Positions 21,767 through 30,953 of a stretch of DNA of 64,000 bases are shown here, in pieces. The translations under genes and the position numbers were made by a program. The stretch covers positions 29,234,951 through 29,298,950 of the forward strand of contig CM020620.1 in NCBI GenBank assembly GCA_009829735.1, in the 5' to 3' direction. The DNA is from Pyropia yezoensis. Lineage: Eukaryota; Rhodophyta; Bangiophyceae; Bangiales; Bangiaceae. Within the stretch, counting starts at the first letter, position 1; the number at the start of each line of letters is the position of its first letter. The notes under the pieces were generated by a model. The model had not been told where the DNA came from and made no database searches. It saw nothing but the letters and a program-made list of their open reading frames with translations.

Positions 21767-22170
21767 CTGCGGTGTTGGTGGTGGGCTAGTAAAGGCAGGG
21801 GGGGGAGGAGGGGGTGCGTGCGGGAAGGCGGCCGTGATAGTGGCTTCAGTGGCGGCTATGGTGTTGGTCGAGGGTCTTATTGGGGGAGGGGGGGGGGGAA
21901 GGGTGCGTGCGGGGAGGCGACGGCGCACAGAGCGGCAGGTGGCGGCGGTGGCGGTCTTGGCTGCAGTGGCGGCTACGGTGTTGGTGGTGAGCTAGTGGAG
22001 GCAGGGGGGGGAGGGGGGGATGCGTTAGGGGAGGCGGCCGTGGTAGTGGCTGCAGTGGCGGCTATGGTGTTGGTGGAGGGTCTAATTGGGGGAGGGGGGG
22101 GGGAGAAGGGTGCGTGCGGGGAGGCGACGGCGCACAGCGCGGCAGGTGGCGGCGGTGGCGGCGACGGCCG
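21767..22170. repeat. ~207-bp tandem duplication, G-rich
   Basis: GGTGTTGGTGGTG(G/A)GCTAGT occurs near 21771 and 21979, and GAGGGTCT(T/A)ATTGGGGGAGG near 21871 and 22077, giving a 206-208 bp period. The second unit leads directly into the right arm of the inverted duplication shared with 13.8 kb. Confidence 0.8.
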
Positions 22171-22239
22171 CGGCAACAGCTTCAGCGCAATTTCAAGGCG
22201 TGTGTATTCATTGAGTTCCTCCCCACCGGCCACGCGCAG
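22030..22239 (-). repeat. Right arm of a long inverted duplication
   Basis: On the minus strand this reads CTGCGCGTGGCCGGTGGGGA, GGAACTCAATGAATACACAC, then GCTGAAGCTGTTGCCG, and further on ACCATAGCCGCCACTGCAGC. It is clearly homologous to 13819-14045 in the opposite orientation. The right arm lacks about ten bases (CCCGACTGCG) present in the left arm after CTGCGCGTGGCCG. Confidence 0.7.
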
Positions 22240-22324
22240 AGCACAGCCCCGCCACTCAGCCCTGCCGAACCATCACCGTACCCCGCCGCAACCATCACCA
22301 CTACACCCCCCAGTGCTGCTATAA

Positions 22325-22858
22325 TCAGCGGTCGCTCTTGCGGAGCTTCCGGGCCTTAATAAGCATGCTCAGGATGCTCTCACAGCGCTTGTGAATGGCT
22401 GTGCTCTTGACCAACACCCCATACGCATGGATACGGACGTCCTCCACGCTCCAGTCGGCGACCGCCGAGCTGGGGCGCTTGCCCAGATAATCGTCCACGA
22501 GCACAGCGTCGTCCTTGGTCTCCTCGGCGTCGCACAATGCCGCCCGCGTCTCAGAGATGGCCGCCTGCATGAGGTTGAGGGACCGCTGTCCCATCTGTTT
22601 GAAGACCAGCGCCCCGGCAGCGGGACCTGCCGAAGGGCGCCACGAGCTGCGGCGCGCGGCCGCAGAAAGTACCTCCTCGTCGTCAAAGCGCGTGAACGCC
22701 ACGGGCCCACGGAGAGCGCTCCCAATCCGCAGTGCCGAGGAGTGCTTGACGGGCCGCCCCTCCTTGGTCGACTTCTTATGCAGCGGAGGCAGAGGGGGGA
22801 GGAGAGGATGCGGCAGAGACGCCGGGCGTTTGGTGGACCGCCTCCGGATGGCTTCCAT
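22325..22858 (-). CDS. Unknown 177-residue basic/helical protein
   Basis: ATG at 22858 (AATATGGAAGCC) starts a protein with a basic Pro-rich leader (MEAIRRRSTKRPASLPHP). A mixed, globular-looking C-terminal two-thirds follows: FTRFDDEEVL, then FKQMGQRSLNLMQAAISETR, DDAVLVDDYLGKRPSSA and VEDVRIHAYGVLVKSTAIHK. It ends with a lysine/arginine-rich tail and TGA at 22325. The frame is open upstream of 22858 but with low-complexity content, so I chose this ATG. Its codon and residue mix is unlike the surrounding low-complexity frames. No family recognised. The gene is divergent from the XPD-like gene across ~1.1 kb. Confidence 0.55.
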   Translation of the reverse strand: MEAIRRRSTKRPASLPHPLLPPLPPLHKKSTKEGRPVKHSSALRIGSALRGPVAFTRFDDEEVLSAAARRSSWRPSAGPAAGALVFKQMGQRSLNLMQAAISETRAALCDAEETKDDAVLVDDYLGKRPSSAVADWSVEDVRIHAYGVLVKSTAIHKRCESILSMLIKARKLRKSDR

Positions 22859-23971
22859 ATTGAGCGGCGGGATGAGACGGGGAGAGTTGGGGGGGACGGG
22901 GAAGAAGGAAGAGTGGAGCGGCGAGGGGAGGGGCGGACGGCGGAGGAGGGTAGACCCAGACAACGTTGAGTAGGGTGGTGGGAGCCGGAAAGACAGAGGC
23001 ACAGGCCGTTGTACAAAATAGAGCGGCGACCCAGTGGTGAGCGTGCTCCACGCGACGGCAAGGAGCGTGGCCTTGCCGTCCTGGCCTGCAGGGGTTCCGC
23101 GCTGTGGGCGACTCGCGGCCATTGTCAGACGGCGCAGCAGAGCGACCGCCAGGGACAACCGTTCCGGCGACAGGACGACAGCCCCGGCGACACCTGCGCA
23201 AGGGTATCGGCGGTGCAGCGAAGTGTACGGCCTGTGGCTGCAGGGGTCGCAGGCGCCAGCGGCTGACAGGCGGCCTCGGAGGTCGGGGGGCCGGTGCGTC
23301 GACACCAGCCGGGCACGCACCGCAGCGAGTGCCAGGTGCAGCCTGGTCACTGCTGGGCAGAGAACGACGCTGGGTGCCACGAGAAGCGGCGGGCTGCGGA
23401 CCGCGCCGGGGCCTGCTCGGCTGCAGAGGCCACCAAGGACTGTCCCAGGGGATGACCAAAATTATCCCGCTCCCGTGTCACGCCGGGGGCAGTCTGAAAG
23501 TGCCCGCTCCGCGTTTTGTGGGCTTGGGCGGATTTAATAGACTCCCTCCACCACTCAGTGGATTGCGAGGTACAATTCTCCGCCGTCTGTGAGGCGCCAC
23601 CAAATCAGCTCTTCAGTGCCCTCTCCAGCCAGCTTGAATCGGCTGCGACATGCAATAGTCCAATTTGGGCTGCGGCAGACGTGCCACATGCTCAGACGAG
23701 CGTCCTTACGATGTCGGAGTCCAAGAGCCCCCCGCCTTGCTCGACAACCAGCAACTCCGACGGGTGTGTCCAGCACGACAAGGGCCAGCAGCTGCAGGAC
23801 AGACAGGCGGTCTCACGTGGCTCGCCTTGCACCCCAGCCTCAAGGGCCTTTATTCCCGATCGATTGTCTGTCTCCCGCCGGCTGCGCTCGTGGACCCGTT
23901 GGGGGTGCCGCAGGTGCCTGTCGCGGCGCTGCGCCGCCCCGGCCCGCCGGCCCCTCCCGCGTCCCCCGACT
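22859..23971. other. Divergent intergenic region upstream of two genes
   Basis: This 1.1 kb separates the minus-strand 177-aa gene from the plus-strand XPD-like gene. Open frames are present but have no recognisable content. It may carry both promoters; no TATA-like element is obvious. Confidence 0.35.
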
Positions 23972-25817
23972 ATGCGCATCAATGTCGATGGCATCACCGT
24001 GTACTTTCCTTATGAGTTTGTCTACCCGGAGCAATATGCCTACATGGTTGACCTGAAGCGGACGCCGGATGCTCGGGGCCACTCCATCCTGGAAATGCCC
24101 ACTGGCACTGGCAAGACCGTCACGCTCCTGTCCCTCATCCTCTCGTACCAGCTGTATCGGCCAGAGCTGGCCAAGCTGGTCTACTGCACCCGCACGGTGG
24201 GTGAGATGGATAAGGTCCTCCACGAGCTCCGGAGGGTGCTGGCCCATCGTGACAAGTGCTATGCCGAGGACGCGCCCGCGCGAGCGGCGGCGTCGCGAAA
24301 GACGCTGGCCGTGGGGCTGACGACGCGGCGGAACCTGTGCCTTCACCCGGCCGTGTCGTCGGCATCGTCGCGCGAGGAGGCGGATGCGCTGTGCCGCTCC
24401 ATGACGGCCCCGTGGGCGCGTGGTGACCCAGAAGACATTGAGGACGTGGGCGGCCGCGCCCCTCGGCGGGGTACCGCTACCAATGGCTCTGTGGTGCGCA
24501 TGACCGGAGCCGATGAGGAGGAGGAGGGGGGTGCCCCCCGTGCCTTGACTGCCGCGGCGGCCGCCGAGAAAGGCCTGTGCGAATACTTTGAGGGCTACGA
24601 TTCGGAAGGTTCCGACGCCATCCTCCCCGCTGGTGTGTATGGCATAGATGAGCTAATGGCGGTTGGCAAGGAGCGTGGCTGGTGCCCCTACTATACCGCA
24701 CGCCACGCCCTGTCGTTTGCGAACGTCGTCGTGTACAATTACCAGTACCTGCTTGACCCCAAGGTCGCGGGTCTCATCTCCCGCGACCTTGCTCGGGAGT
24801 GCGTGGTGGTGTTTGACGAGGTGCGTTTGTTGTTATTCTGTTGGCTTCCTCTCTTCTCCTATTGGCGGTGCGCTTCAGCCTGTGGACCTCATCAGCAGCC
24901 GCATCGCTGGCCTCGCTAAGCAGTGGGCGGCGTAGCTGTTGGGGTGACGCGCTTGCTCCATTGTTTCTTTGCACGCGGTCGGCTGCTCTGTTCGTCTCAC
25001 ACTGTGTCGCCATTGCTGGGTTTCGTTCCTGGGCTTGCCTGGTCTGCGTTACCTGTATTTGCGTGTCGCCCAGGCTCACAACATCGGCAATGTGTGTATC
25101 GATGCCCTGTCTGTGGCTATCCGCGGGGACACTCTGACGCGGAGCCTGCGCAACCTGGCGACCCTTAACGCCCGCGTAGGGTCCATCAAGACGACCAATG
25201 CGGACCGGCTGGCCGATGAGTACGCGCGGCTGGTGCAGGGGATGTCCATCCAGGGCATCCTGCCTGCCAACCAGGATGACGTCGGGCGGCGGCGTAATGC
25301 CGTGGACGTTGTTCAGGCGAGCGTCGTCATGTTGGGTGTTCCGTTCCAGTACAGCGAGTCGCGCGTCCTTCGGGCGCGACTCGAGTACATGCGGGACAAT
25401 TGTGGCATCCGGGAGGGTGACTTTTTGTCCTTTGACGCGCTGCGACAGGCGTCGCAGTGTCTAGGGCGGGTGGTGCGGAGTAAGGCGGACTATGGGATCA
25501 TGGTGCTGACGGATAAGCGATACGTACGGGCGGACAAGCGAAACAAGCTTCCACAAAGGATTCTTGAGCTAATGCCCGAGGCCAATGTGGACCTCGACAC
25601 GAACGCTGCAGTGAGCGTTTCCAAGGCCTCAGCATCAGGTTGGGCGAGGTGTGTGGCAGCACAGCATCAGCGGCCACCACGCCATCCCACGAGTTGCGCC
25701 ACCCTTGAAAGTGGACACGCAGCTGCGCGCCACCCGAGAGCACCGCCATCTTGCATTCCCCTGCTCAGTGCCAGCTCCCAGCCAGAGTCAGTGAGTGAAG
25801 CAGGAAGCACACTATGA
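23972..25817 (+). CDS. XPD/ERCC2/Rad3-type 5'-3' DNA helicase, internally deleted
   Basis: Exon 1 (23972-24820) starts MRINVDGITVYFPYEFVYPE. It holds the Walker A motif (MPTGTGKTVT), four iron-sulfur cysteines in order (NLCLHP, DALCRS, KGLCEYFE, GWCPYY) with an acidic insert between the second and third, and the start of the DEAH box (VVVFDE). The intron (24821-25073, 253 bp) runs GTGCGT..CAG. Exon 2 resumes AHNIGNVCIDALSV. After LVQGMSIQGILPANQDD the protein jumps straight to VVMLGVPFQYSESRVLRARL and QASQCLGRVVRSKADYGIMV (motif VI). About 300 residues expected in XPD (Arch domain and helicase motifs III to V) are absent although the frame stays open. XPD normally unwinds DNA in TFIIH during repair and transcription; this version should lack helicase activity. 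After about 25630 the tail (to 25817) does not match XPD and may be intron or untranslated sequence. Confidence 0.85.
24821..25073 (+). other. Intron of the XPD-like gene
   Basis: The donor is GAG|GTGCGT and the acceptor GCCCAG|GCT. Removing it joins VVVFDE to AHNIGN, rebuilding the DEAH motif exactly in phase 0. Its 253 bp length is a useful guide to intron size in this genome. Confidence 0.95.
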
Positions 25818-26770
25818 AGAGTACTGCCTGTACGGGGTGCTTTTGAGCTGTTCAAGACTCTCTCTGATGGAAGGAAAAACATCTACGGTGTCCCGACACG
25901 CTAGGATGCGCAACAGTGCACAGGTCATGTCTTTCATCGTGCCCCAAGGCCCGTGCCCACCCATTGAAACACAAGAGAGAGCACAGGAACATGAGGTCTC
26001 CTATCCACATATCCCCACCCAGTCCTGGGCGTCGTTTGACTGAACGTTTTGGCACCGGTTGCTCATACGGACTCCGCCGAGGGACCTGAGCTCGCGGGGG
26101 GTGGTCTGTTCTGTGAGGATCCACTTTTTTTCACAGGCACACGCTGCGGCAGGAGGGTCCCAGCGTGTGCAAAACCCCGCCCCTGGGAGCACATCGGGAT
26201 ACCGGCAAAGCAGTTTTTGTGTACCTGCAAGCTCGCAGGGACACAGAGGTTTAGTTTGGGCCATGCTACTGCCCGGTTGCTGTCCTTCTCTTGGCGATAA
26301 GGGGAAGGGCTCAAAAACTACAGTTTTTAGTTGCTTCCTCGTGAAGAAGTGCTCCATAGGGCAACATACAATCGATACCCACCGGTTTTTTCTTTTGACG
26401 AACAGAAGCAGGATAGGTAGAGGGAGGTATCGTGGTGCGTGGTGTTGCTCTTCGGTGCCTGGTGGTGCGGAGATCATGGGGCGGGCGACGGACATGAGCG
26501 TACTTCTGCTTCTGTATGGATGATGGCCATACGTGGCCAATGATCAATCTTTTTCCAGAAAAAAACACATCGGCACAGAGCGCAAGGTCTGGGGAGCACA
26601 GCGGTGTGACCCACGTCCCGCAGGGTGCACTTCTTCATGGTCGACAGGGGTCGTAGGACTCGACGGGGGGGGGGGACGGGTGGCGAGATCAATTGTCACT
26701 CTGCGTGCAAATTTGTCACTTCGCGCAACTGCCTCATCCGGGTCCCGGCATGAACACACTAGCGTAACGG
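25818..26770. other. Intergenic, AT-richer, no gene recognised
   Basis: Less GC-rich than the genes around it. A minus-strand frame at 26001-26540 is open but its Cys/Pro/Arg-rich content matches nothing I know. Direct and inverted versions of GTACCTGCAAGCTCGCAGGG-like sequence occur near 26222-26250. It may be remnants of a mobile element. Confidence 0.35.
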
Positions 26771-27616
26771 TCAACGACAGATGCGGGTTTGGATAGCCCA
26801 CACCTTGTAGCGCAGGCTCGTTCCCACCTGCGGGCTCACCCCCGTGTTGCGGCACCACGGCTCCTTCCCGGCTTTCCTGCACGAGTGGCACCGCTGTGCC
26901 TTGGTCGTGGTGTACAAGCCAAAATTCATGTACTTTCGGCACTGGGACTGGGCCGACGTGCCGCGGCGGGCTTGCTCATCAAAGCGGAAGGTGATCTCTG
27001 TCTTGTCGCGCACCGTCTTAAACACCGTCTGGTGCGCGACCTCCACGTTCGCCGTCACCACCGGGCCCGCCGAGTCGAGGATGGTGTCGTAAAAGCCCCG
27101 ATCGACGCACCGGACCTGGCGGATGGTGGCGACCTTGCCGCCCGTTCGCAGCCGCACCACGTCCCGCCCCTCGACGCGCCCAAAGCAGAACACCTCGAGG
27201 CCAACCTGGTACGTCGAGTAACACGTCGTCGTCGGCCCGCCGCGGCCGCCAGCCGGTACCGCGGCGGCCTTGGTGCCGACGACGCCACACACCGCGCCCG
27301 CCGCGGCGTTGCGCAGCGCGCGGGCGAGCCGCGGCGTCGGGCCGCCCTTGAGCCAGCACGTGCCCCCGCGGTAGGTCGTCCACGCTAAATGACTGCACGC
27401 CCGCACGCGGTCGCACACGCCGTTGCAGCGGGCGCCCGCCACGCGCGTCGAGCCAATGTCGTTGCCCACCCAGTCGCAGCCGTGCGCCCAGCGGGTGGTG
27501 CCGGCGGTGCGCCATGAGAAGGCGGCCGCGGATGTGGCCAACGCGGTGAGAACGGCCACGACCACAGGCGCGACGGCCGTCCATCGGACGGGCAGGCGAG
27601 GGCGGGTGGCCACCAT
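26771..27616 (-). CDS. Secreted protein with PAN/apple-like domain
   Basis: ATG at 27616 starts a 281-residue protein with a short basic leader and a hydrophobic signal peptide (VAPVVVAVLTALATSAAAFS, residues ~14-33). A cysteine-rich PAN/apple-like region follows (residues ~45-95: HGCDWVGNDIG, then GVCDRVRACSHLAWTTYRGG and TCWLKGG). The C-terminal half has further paired cysteines (CYSTYQVGLEVFCFG, QCRKYMN, CHSCRKAGKEPWC) and ends ICR with TGA at 26771. PAN/apple domains usually bind protein or carbohydrate outside the cell. The frame is open far upstream, but that stretch is low-complexity Arg/Pro/Gly; the ATG before the signal sequence is the natural start. No membrane anchor is seen after the signal peptide, so secretion or cell-wall location is likely. 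Confidence 0.7.
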   Translation of the reverse strand: MVATRPRLPVRWTAVAPVVVAVLTALATSAAAFSWRTAGTTRWAHGCDWVGNDIGSTRVAGARCNGVCDRVRACSHLAWTTYRGGTCWLKGGPTPRLARALRNAAAGAVCGVVGTKAAAVPAGGRGGPTTTCYSTYQVGLEVFCFGRVEGRDVVRLRTGGKVATIRQVRCVDRGFYDTILDSAGPVVTANVEVAHQTVFKTVRDKTEITFRFDEQARRGTSAQSQCRKYMNFGLYTTTKAQRCHSCRKAGKEPWCRNTGVSPQVGTSLRYKVWAIQTRICR

Positions 27617-28808
27617 TAGGGGTAGCCCAGCTGGAGGGAACGGGGGAAGCAGGGGGTGGCGCACACGTTGGGAAGGGCGTGTGGCAGGGCGGCCGCTCCG
27701 CGGAAAGGGGACGGGCGCCGGCGCAGGGCGCGGTGGGGGGCGACGACGCATCGGCTGCGCTCCACCCAGCCGTGCCCCCTCCTCTTTTTGCGCACTCCGT
27801 GGTGCCCTCCTTGGACCGTGTTTGCACGCCGCGCCCCGCATCGGCGGCGGTGTAGCCATCCGCGTCGGACGGTCCGCCGCCGGTGCCGGGCGCCCCGTCA
27901 CCGACCCGTCCTCGTCGGACAACCCGCCCGGCCAGAGGCGCGCCGCCAGGCGCACCGGACCGCAGCGCATCGCCCCCACGAGGCACCGCGTGGCGCGTGT
28001 GCTGCGGCACGCCACCCCCTGCCGCGCGCAGCCCGCGCTGCTCCAAGAAGCGGGCCGCGCCCCAACGGGTACGCGCCAGCGGGCCACGGGCACGCGCGCG
28101 GCGAGGCGGTCCCGAGGCCGCCGCCCCGCCGGGGCGGCCACTGCACGGTCGGCCGCCACCCCCGCCGTGCGCGCCGCGGTGGGGCGCCGCAGCGCACGCG
28201 CCAGGGGTGACGGCGGTGCGACGGTGGCGGCGGCGAGACGGGGGGCGGCGGCGTGTCGCCCCCGCCGCCCCCCCCCCCCCCCCCCCCCCCCCGTGGCGCG
28301 CCGGTTGTCCGCAGCTCCGTGCCGCCCGCCTCGCCGCGCCCCCCCCCGCGCCGGGTGCGGCGGCGGCCGCCGCCGCCACGGCCATTGCGGGGCGGCCGCC
28401 GCCGCCCACCCTACCCCCCCCCGCACCGTCCCGCGCGTGCCGAGGCTGACGGGCGATGCCGTCGGCGTTCGCCGCCCGCCGTGTGCCCGCGGGATGGTGC
28501 CAGCCGACGGGTTGCCAGGGGGGGGAGGGGGGGCGGGCAGGGGGGGGATGCCGCGGCGGCACCCCCGCCGGGAGACGCCCGCGTCGGCGGGAACCGCGGG
28601 GACGAGTCGGGGATTCCACGCGCCGTGCCTGTCGTGGCCACACGCCCCCCCCGGAGGGTCGCTGCCGCGCCCCCTTCCAGATGCCGACGGCCACCACCCC
28701 AGCGCCTTTTTACTGGCGCGCGCGGCACACCAGACTGCGCCCCCCCCACCCCCCCCCCCCGCGCAGCACCTCTCCACCCCCTCTGCTGTATAGTTCAGAG
28801 GACACGCA
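27617..28808. other. GC low-complexity region with C25 homopolymer
   Basis: This lies upstream of the PAN-domain gene. Long open frames on both strands have Arg/Pro/Gly/Ala-only content. A run of 25 C spans about 28268-28292. TATAG near 28792 could serve the plus-strand gene that follows. Confidence 0.4.
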
Positions 28809-29593
28809 TGCCTCTGTTACCCACCAACCACCACGACCACCACGGCAACGTGCCGCCCCGTCTCCCCCCCCCCACCCGCCCCCGGCCCACCGCCCCGCCC
28901 CGCCGCCCCGCCTTGCCCGCCGCCCGCCGCGCGGCCGCCACGGCGCGGATGGGCGGCGCGGCGCGCCGTCTGGCGCCGCCGCCGCGGCGGCCGACCTTCC
29001 TCCCGCCCCCCACCCCGACGCGGCCGCCGCGGCCACCGCGGCGCGCCGGCCCGGCCACCCACCCCCGCACGCCGCCGCGGCACCACCGCCGCCGCCGCCG
29101 CCGCCGCAGCCGCCGCCGCCGCCGTCGTCGCCGCCGCGGCTGGTTGCGTTCCGCGTGGAGGTGACGGCGGCCTCGGCGGGCCGCCGGCTGACCGTCCACG
29201 GCTTTGCGGCGACCGCGGCAGGTATGAAGGGGGCGGGGGGGGGGGGGGGGGAGGTGGGGGGGGGCGGGGGCGGGTTTTGACGTGGCCTCTGCGGCGGCGG
29301 CACGGTTGGAGGGGCGGCTTGACGGGAAGGGAAGAGGGGGCGGCTGGTGGCGGTGCCGCCCCGTCCGCGCCACGGCGCTGCTCTGGACACTGACACGGAC
29401 CGGACGGGTGGGGACGACCGCGGCACTCCGTTGGGCTGCCCGTGGGTGCTACAGCGGCGCCGCGGTTGCGTGTTGCCACCCCTGCACCCCCGCCCACCTC
29501 CCCCCGCCCCCCTCACCCCCCCCGCAATCGTTGAGGACACCACCCGGCGGGTGTGTCCCCCCCTCCTCAGGTCCCGTCCCGGCCGCCGCCGCC

Positions 29594-29627
<34 letters not shown>

Positions 29628-29947
29628 CCGCCGAGGCAGCGGCCGACGGCCACCCCGTGCGGCACACGCTGGTGTTACTCTTCGCGGCGCCGTCCGGGGC
29701 GACGCCGCTCGCGCTGCCCGCGGCGCTCGCCCACGCGGGCGCGGTGCTGAGGCGCGTCGCGCACGGGGCGGCGGCGCCGGGGGTGGCGGCGGCGGCGGTG
29801 CCCGTTGATGGGACGCCGGGGGGGGGGGTGTGGGGGGGGTGTGGCGCCGATGGCGCGCCAACGGCGGCGGCAGCGCCGCCGCCGGGGGTGCCAGGTGGGG
29901 ACCTGGACGATGGGTTTGTCCGGTGGGCGTACGACACGTCCATCTAA
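28809..29947 (+). CDS. Unknown Ala/Pro-rich protein with a well-formed intron
   Basis: The 3' exon pair is well supported. An upstream frame ending FRVEVTAASAGRRLTVHGFA and ATAAG reaches a donor GTATGA at 29222. A strong acceptor (CCCCCCCTCCTCAG) ends at 29570. Splicing restores a split Gly codon and leads straight into an Ala-rich helix and HPVRHTLVLLFAAPSGATPL, then LAHAGAVLRRVAHGAAAPG and a terminal DLDDGFVRWAYDTSI with a stop at 29947. The 5' end is less clear. ATG at 28809 (MPLLPTNHHDHHGN) follows a TATA-like element, but its frame differs by one from the exon above, with C homopolymers between. Family unknown. Confidence 0.4.
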
Positions 29948-30045
29948 AGGTGAAGGGGGGGAGGGGGGGGGGGGAGGGGGGTGGGCACGGCGGGTGGGGC
30001 GTCCTGGCGGCGGTGAGCGTCGCCGCCACCCGCCATCACCACCAA

Positions 30046-30118
30046 CGGAGCCGCCGCCGCCGCCGCCACCGCCGCCGCCACCGCCGCCGCCACCGCCGCC
30101 GCCACCGCCACCGCCGCG
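30046..30118. repeat. CCG/CCA triplet microsatellite
   Basis: CCGCCGCCACCGCCG repeats with almost no interruption. Confidence 0.85.
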
Positions 30119-30572
30119 GCCCTCACCTGCCGCCGCCGCCGTTGCCGCCCCCACCACCACCGACCGGCGGAGGTCGGGCAAAGGGTACCGGCACCACCGG
30201 GTAGGCGTGCCGCTGCGCCTGCGCGGGGCGCGAGCCCGAGGTAGGGACCGCGCCAAGCCCCGGCGGGCGGATGCCCATGAAAAAAGGCACAGCAAAAAAT
30301 ATGAAGGGAACGAGGCCTGCTCGCAAAGTCACGTTGGGGACGCGCCCGCCCGCACCGTGGCTGCGTGCGCTCAGACAGTCGGCAGCCGCACAACGGTCGC
30401 CGCCACGCTGGCCGCGCCCGCAGCGCCCGCCATGGTAAAAGCGCGGTGGCCCCCACCGGGAGCCTACCGCGCGTGCGACAAGCGCAGCGCTTGCACGAAG
30501 TCCCCCCCCCCCTCCCCATATTCGCCCCCCTCTGGTCCGCCGCCCCCCCCCACCCAATCCGCCCCGCCTTTG

Positions 30573-30718
30573 CTACCGGGACGACGCCCCCCCCGCCCGT
30601 GCGCGCGTGGCCTTCGTGGACTGCAGGTACCCGAGCGCCGCGAATACCACCACCGCCGCCACCCACTGAGATTGCCCCAGGTGGTGGCCAAACAGCTCGT
30701 TGGACAGCACCACCGAGC
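30573..30718 (-). CDS. Orphan last exon resembling an SLC35 nucleotide-sugar transporter
   Basis: On the minus strand the acceptor CTACCTTTAG lies just before 30718, followed by a 146-nt exon reading SVVLSNELFGHHLGQSQWVA, then AVVVFAALGYLQSTKATRAR and a stop at 30573-30575. A last transmembrane helix preceded by S-V-x-L-x-x-x-x-FG...L...QW and followed by a short basic tail is characteristic of SLC35-type nucleotide-sugar transporters of the Golgi or ER. No upstream exon is visible before the transposase remnant at 30954, so the rest of the gene is either beyond the inserted elements or lost. The exon is short, so the call is tentative. Confidence 0.45.
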
Positions 30719-30953
30719 CTAAAGGTAGATTCCATATAGCTAGGCCGGTCAAGAATAAGGCATAACAACGGCGTTAATGATCGCTTCAAGCTGAAACTGT
30801 TTCACATTGCTCTTTGATGTGTTTCAGTACTGTGCTCTCAAAGAAAGCACTCAAAAGCACTGTGAAGCGTCCGTATGGCAGTCATATTGCGCTTTGTGTC
30901 CTTTTATTTTTCTTGCAGCGGCTCGCGATGCGATGTTCCGGATTTTTGTCGCA
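30719..30953. other. Spacer between the orphan exon and the transposase remnant
   Basis: AT-richer than the neighbours and probably intronic if the transporter-like exon is real. It contains short direct repeats (AAAGCACT). No clear terminal inverted repeat of the transposon was found here. Confidence 0.3.
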
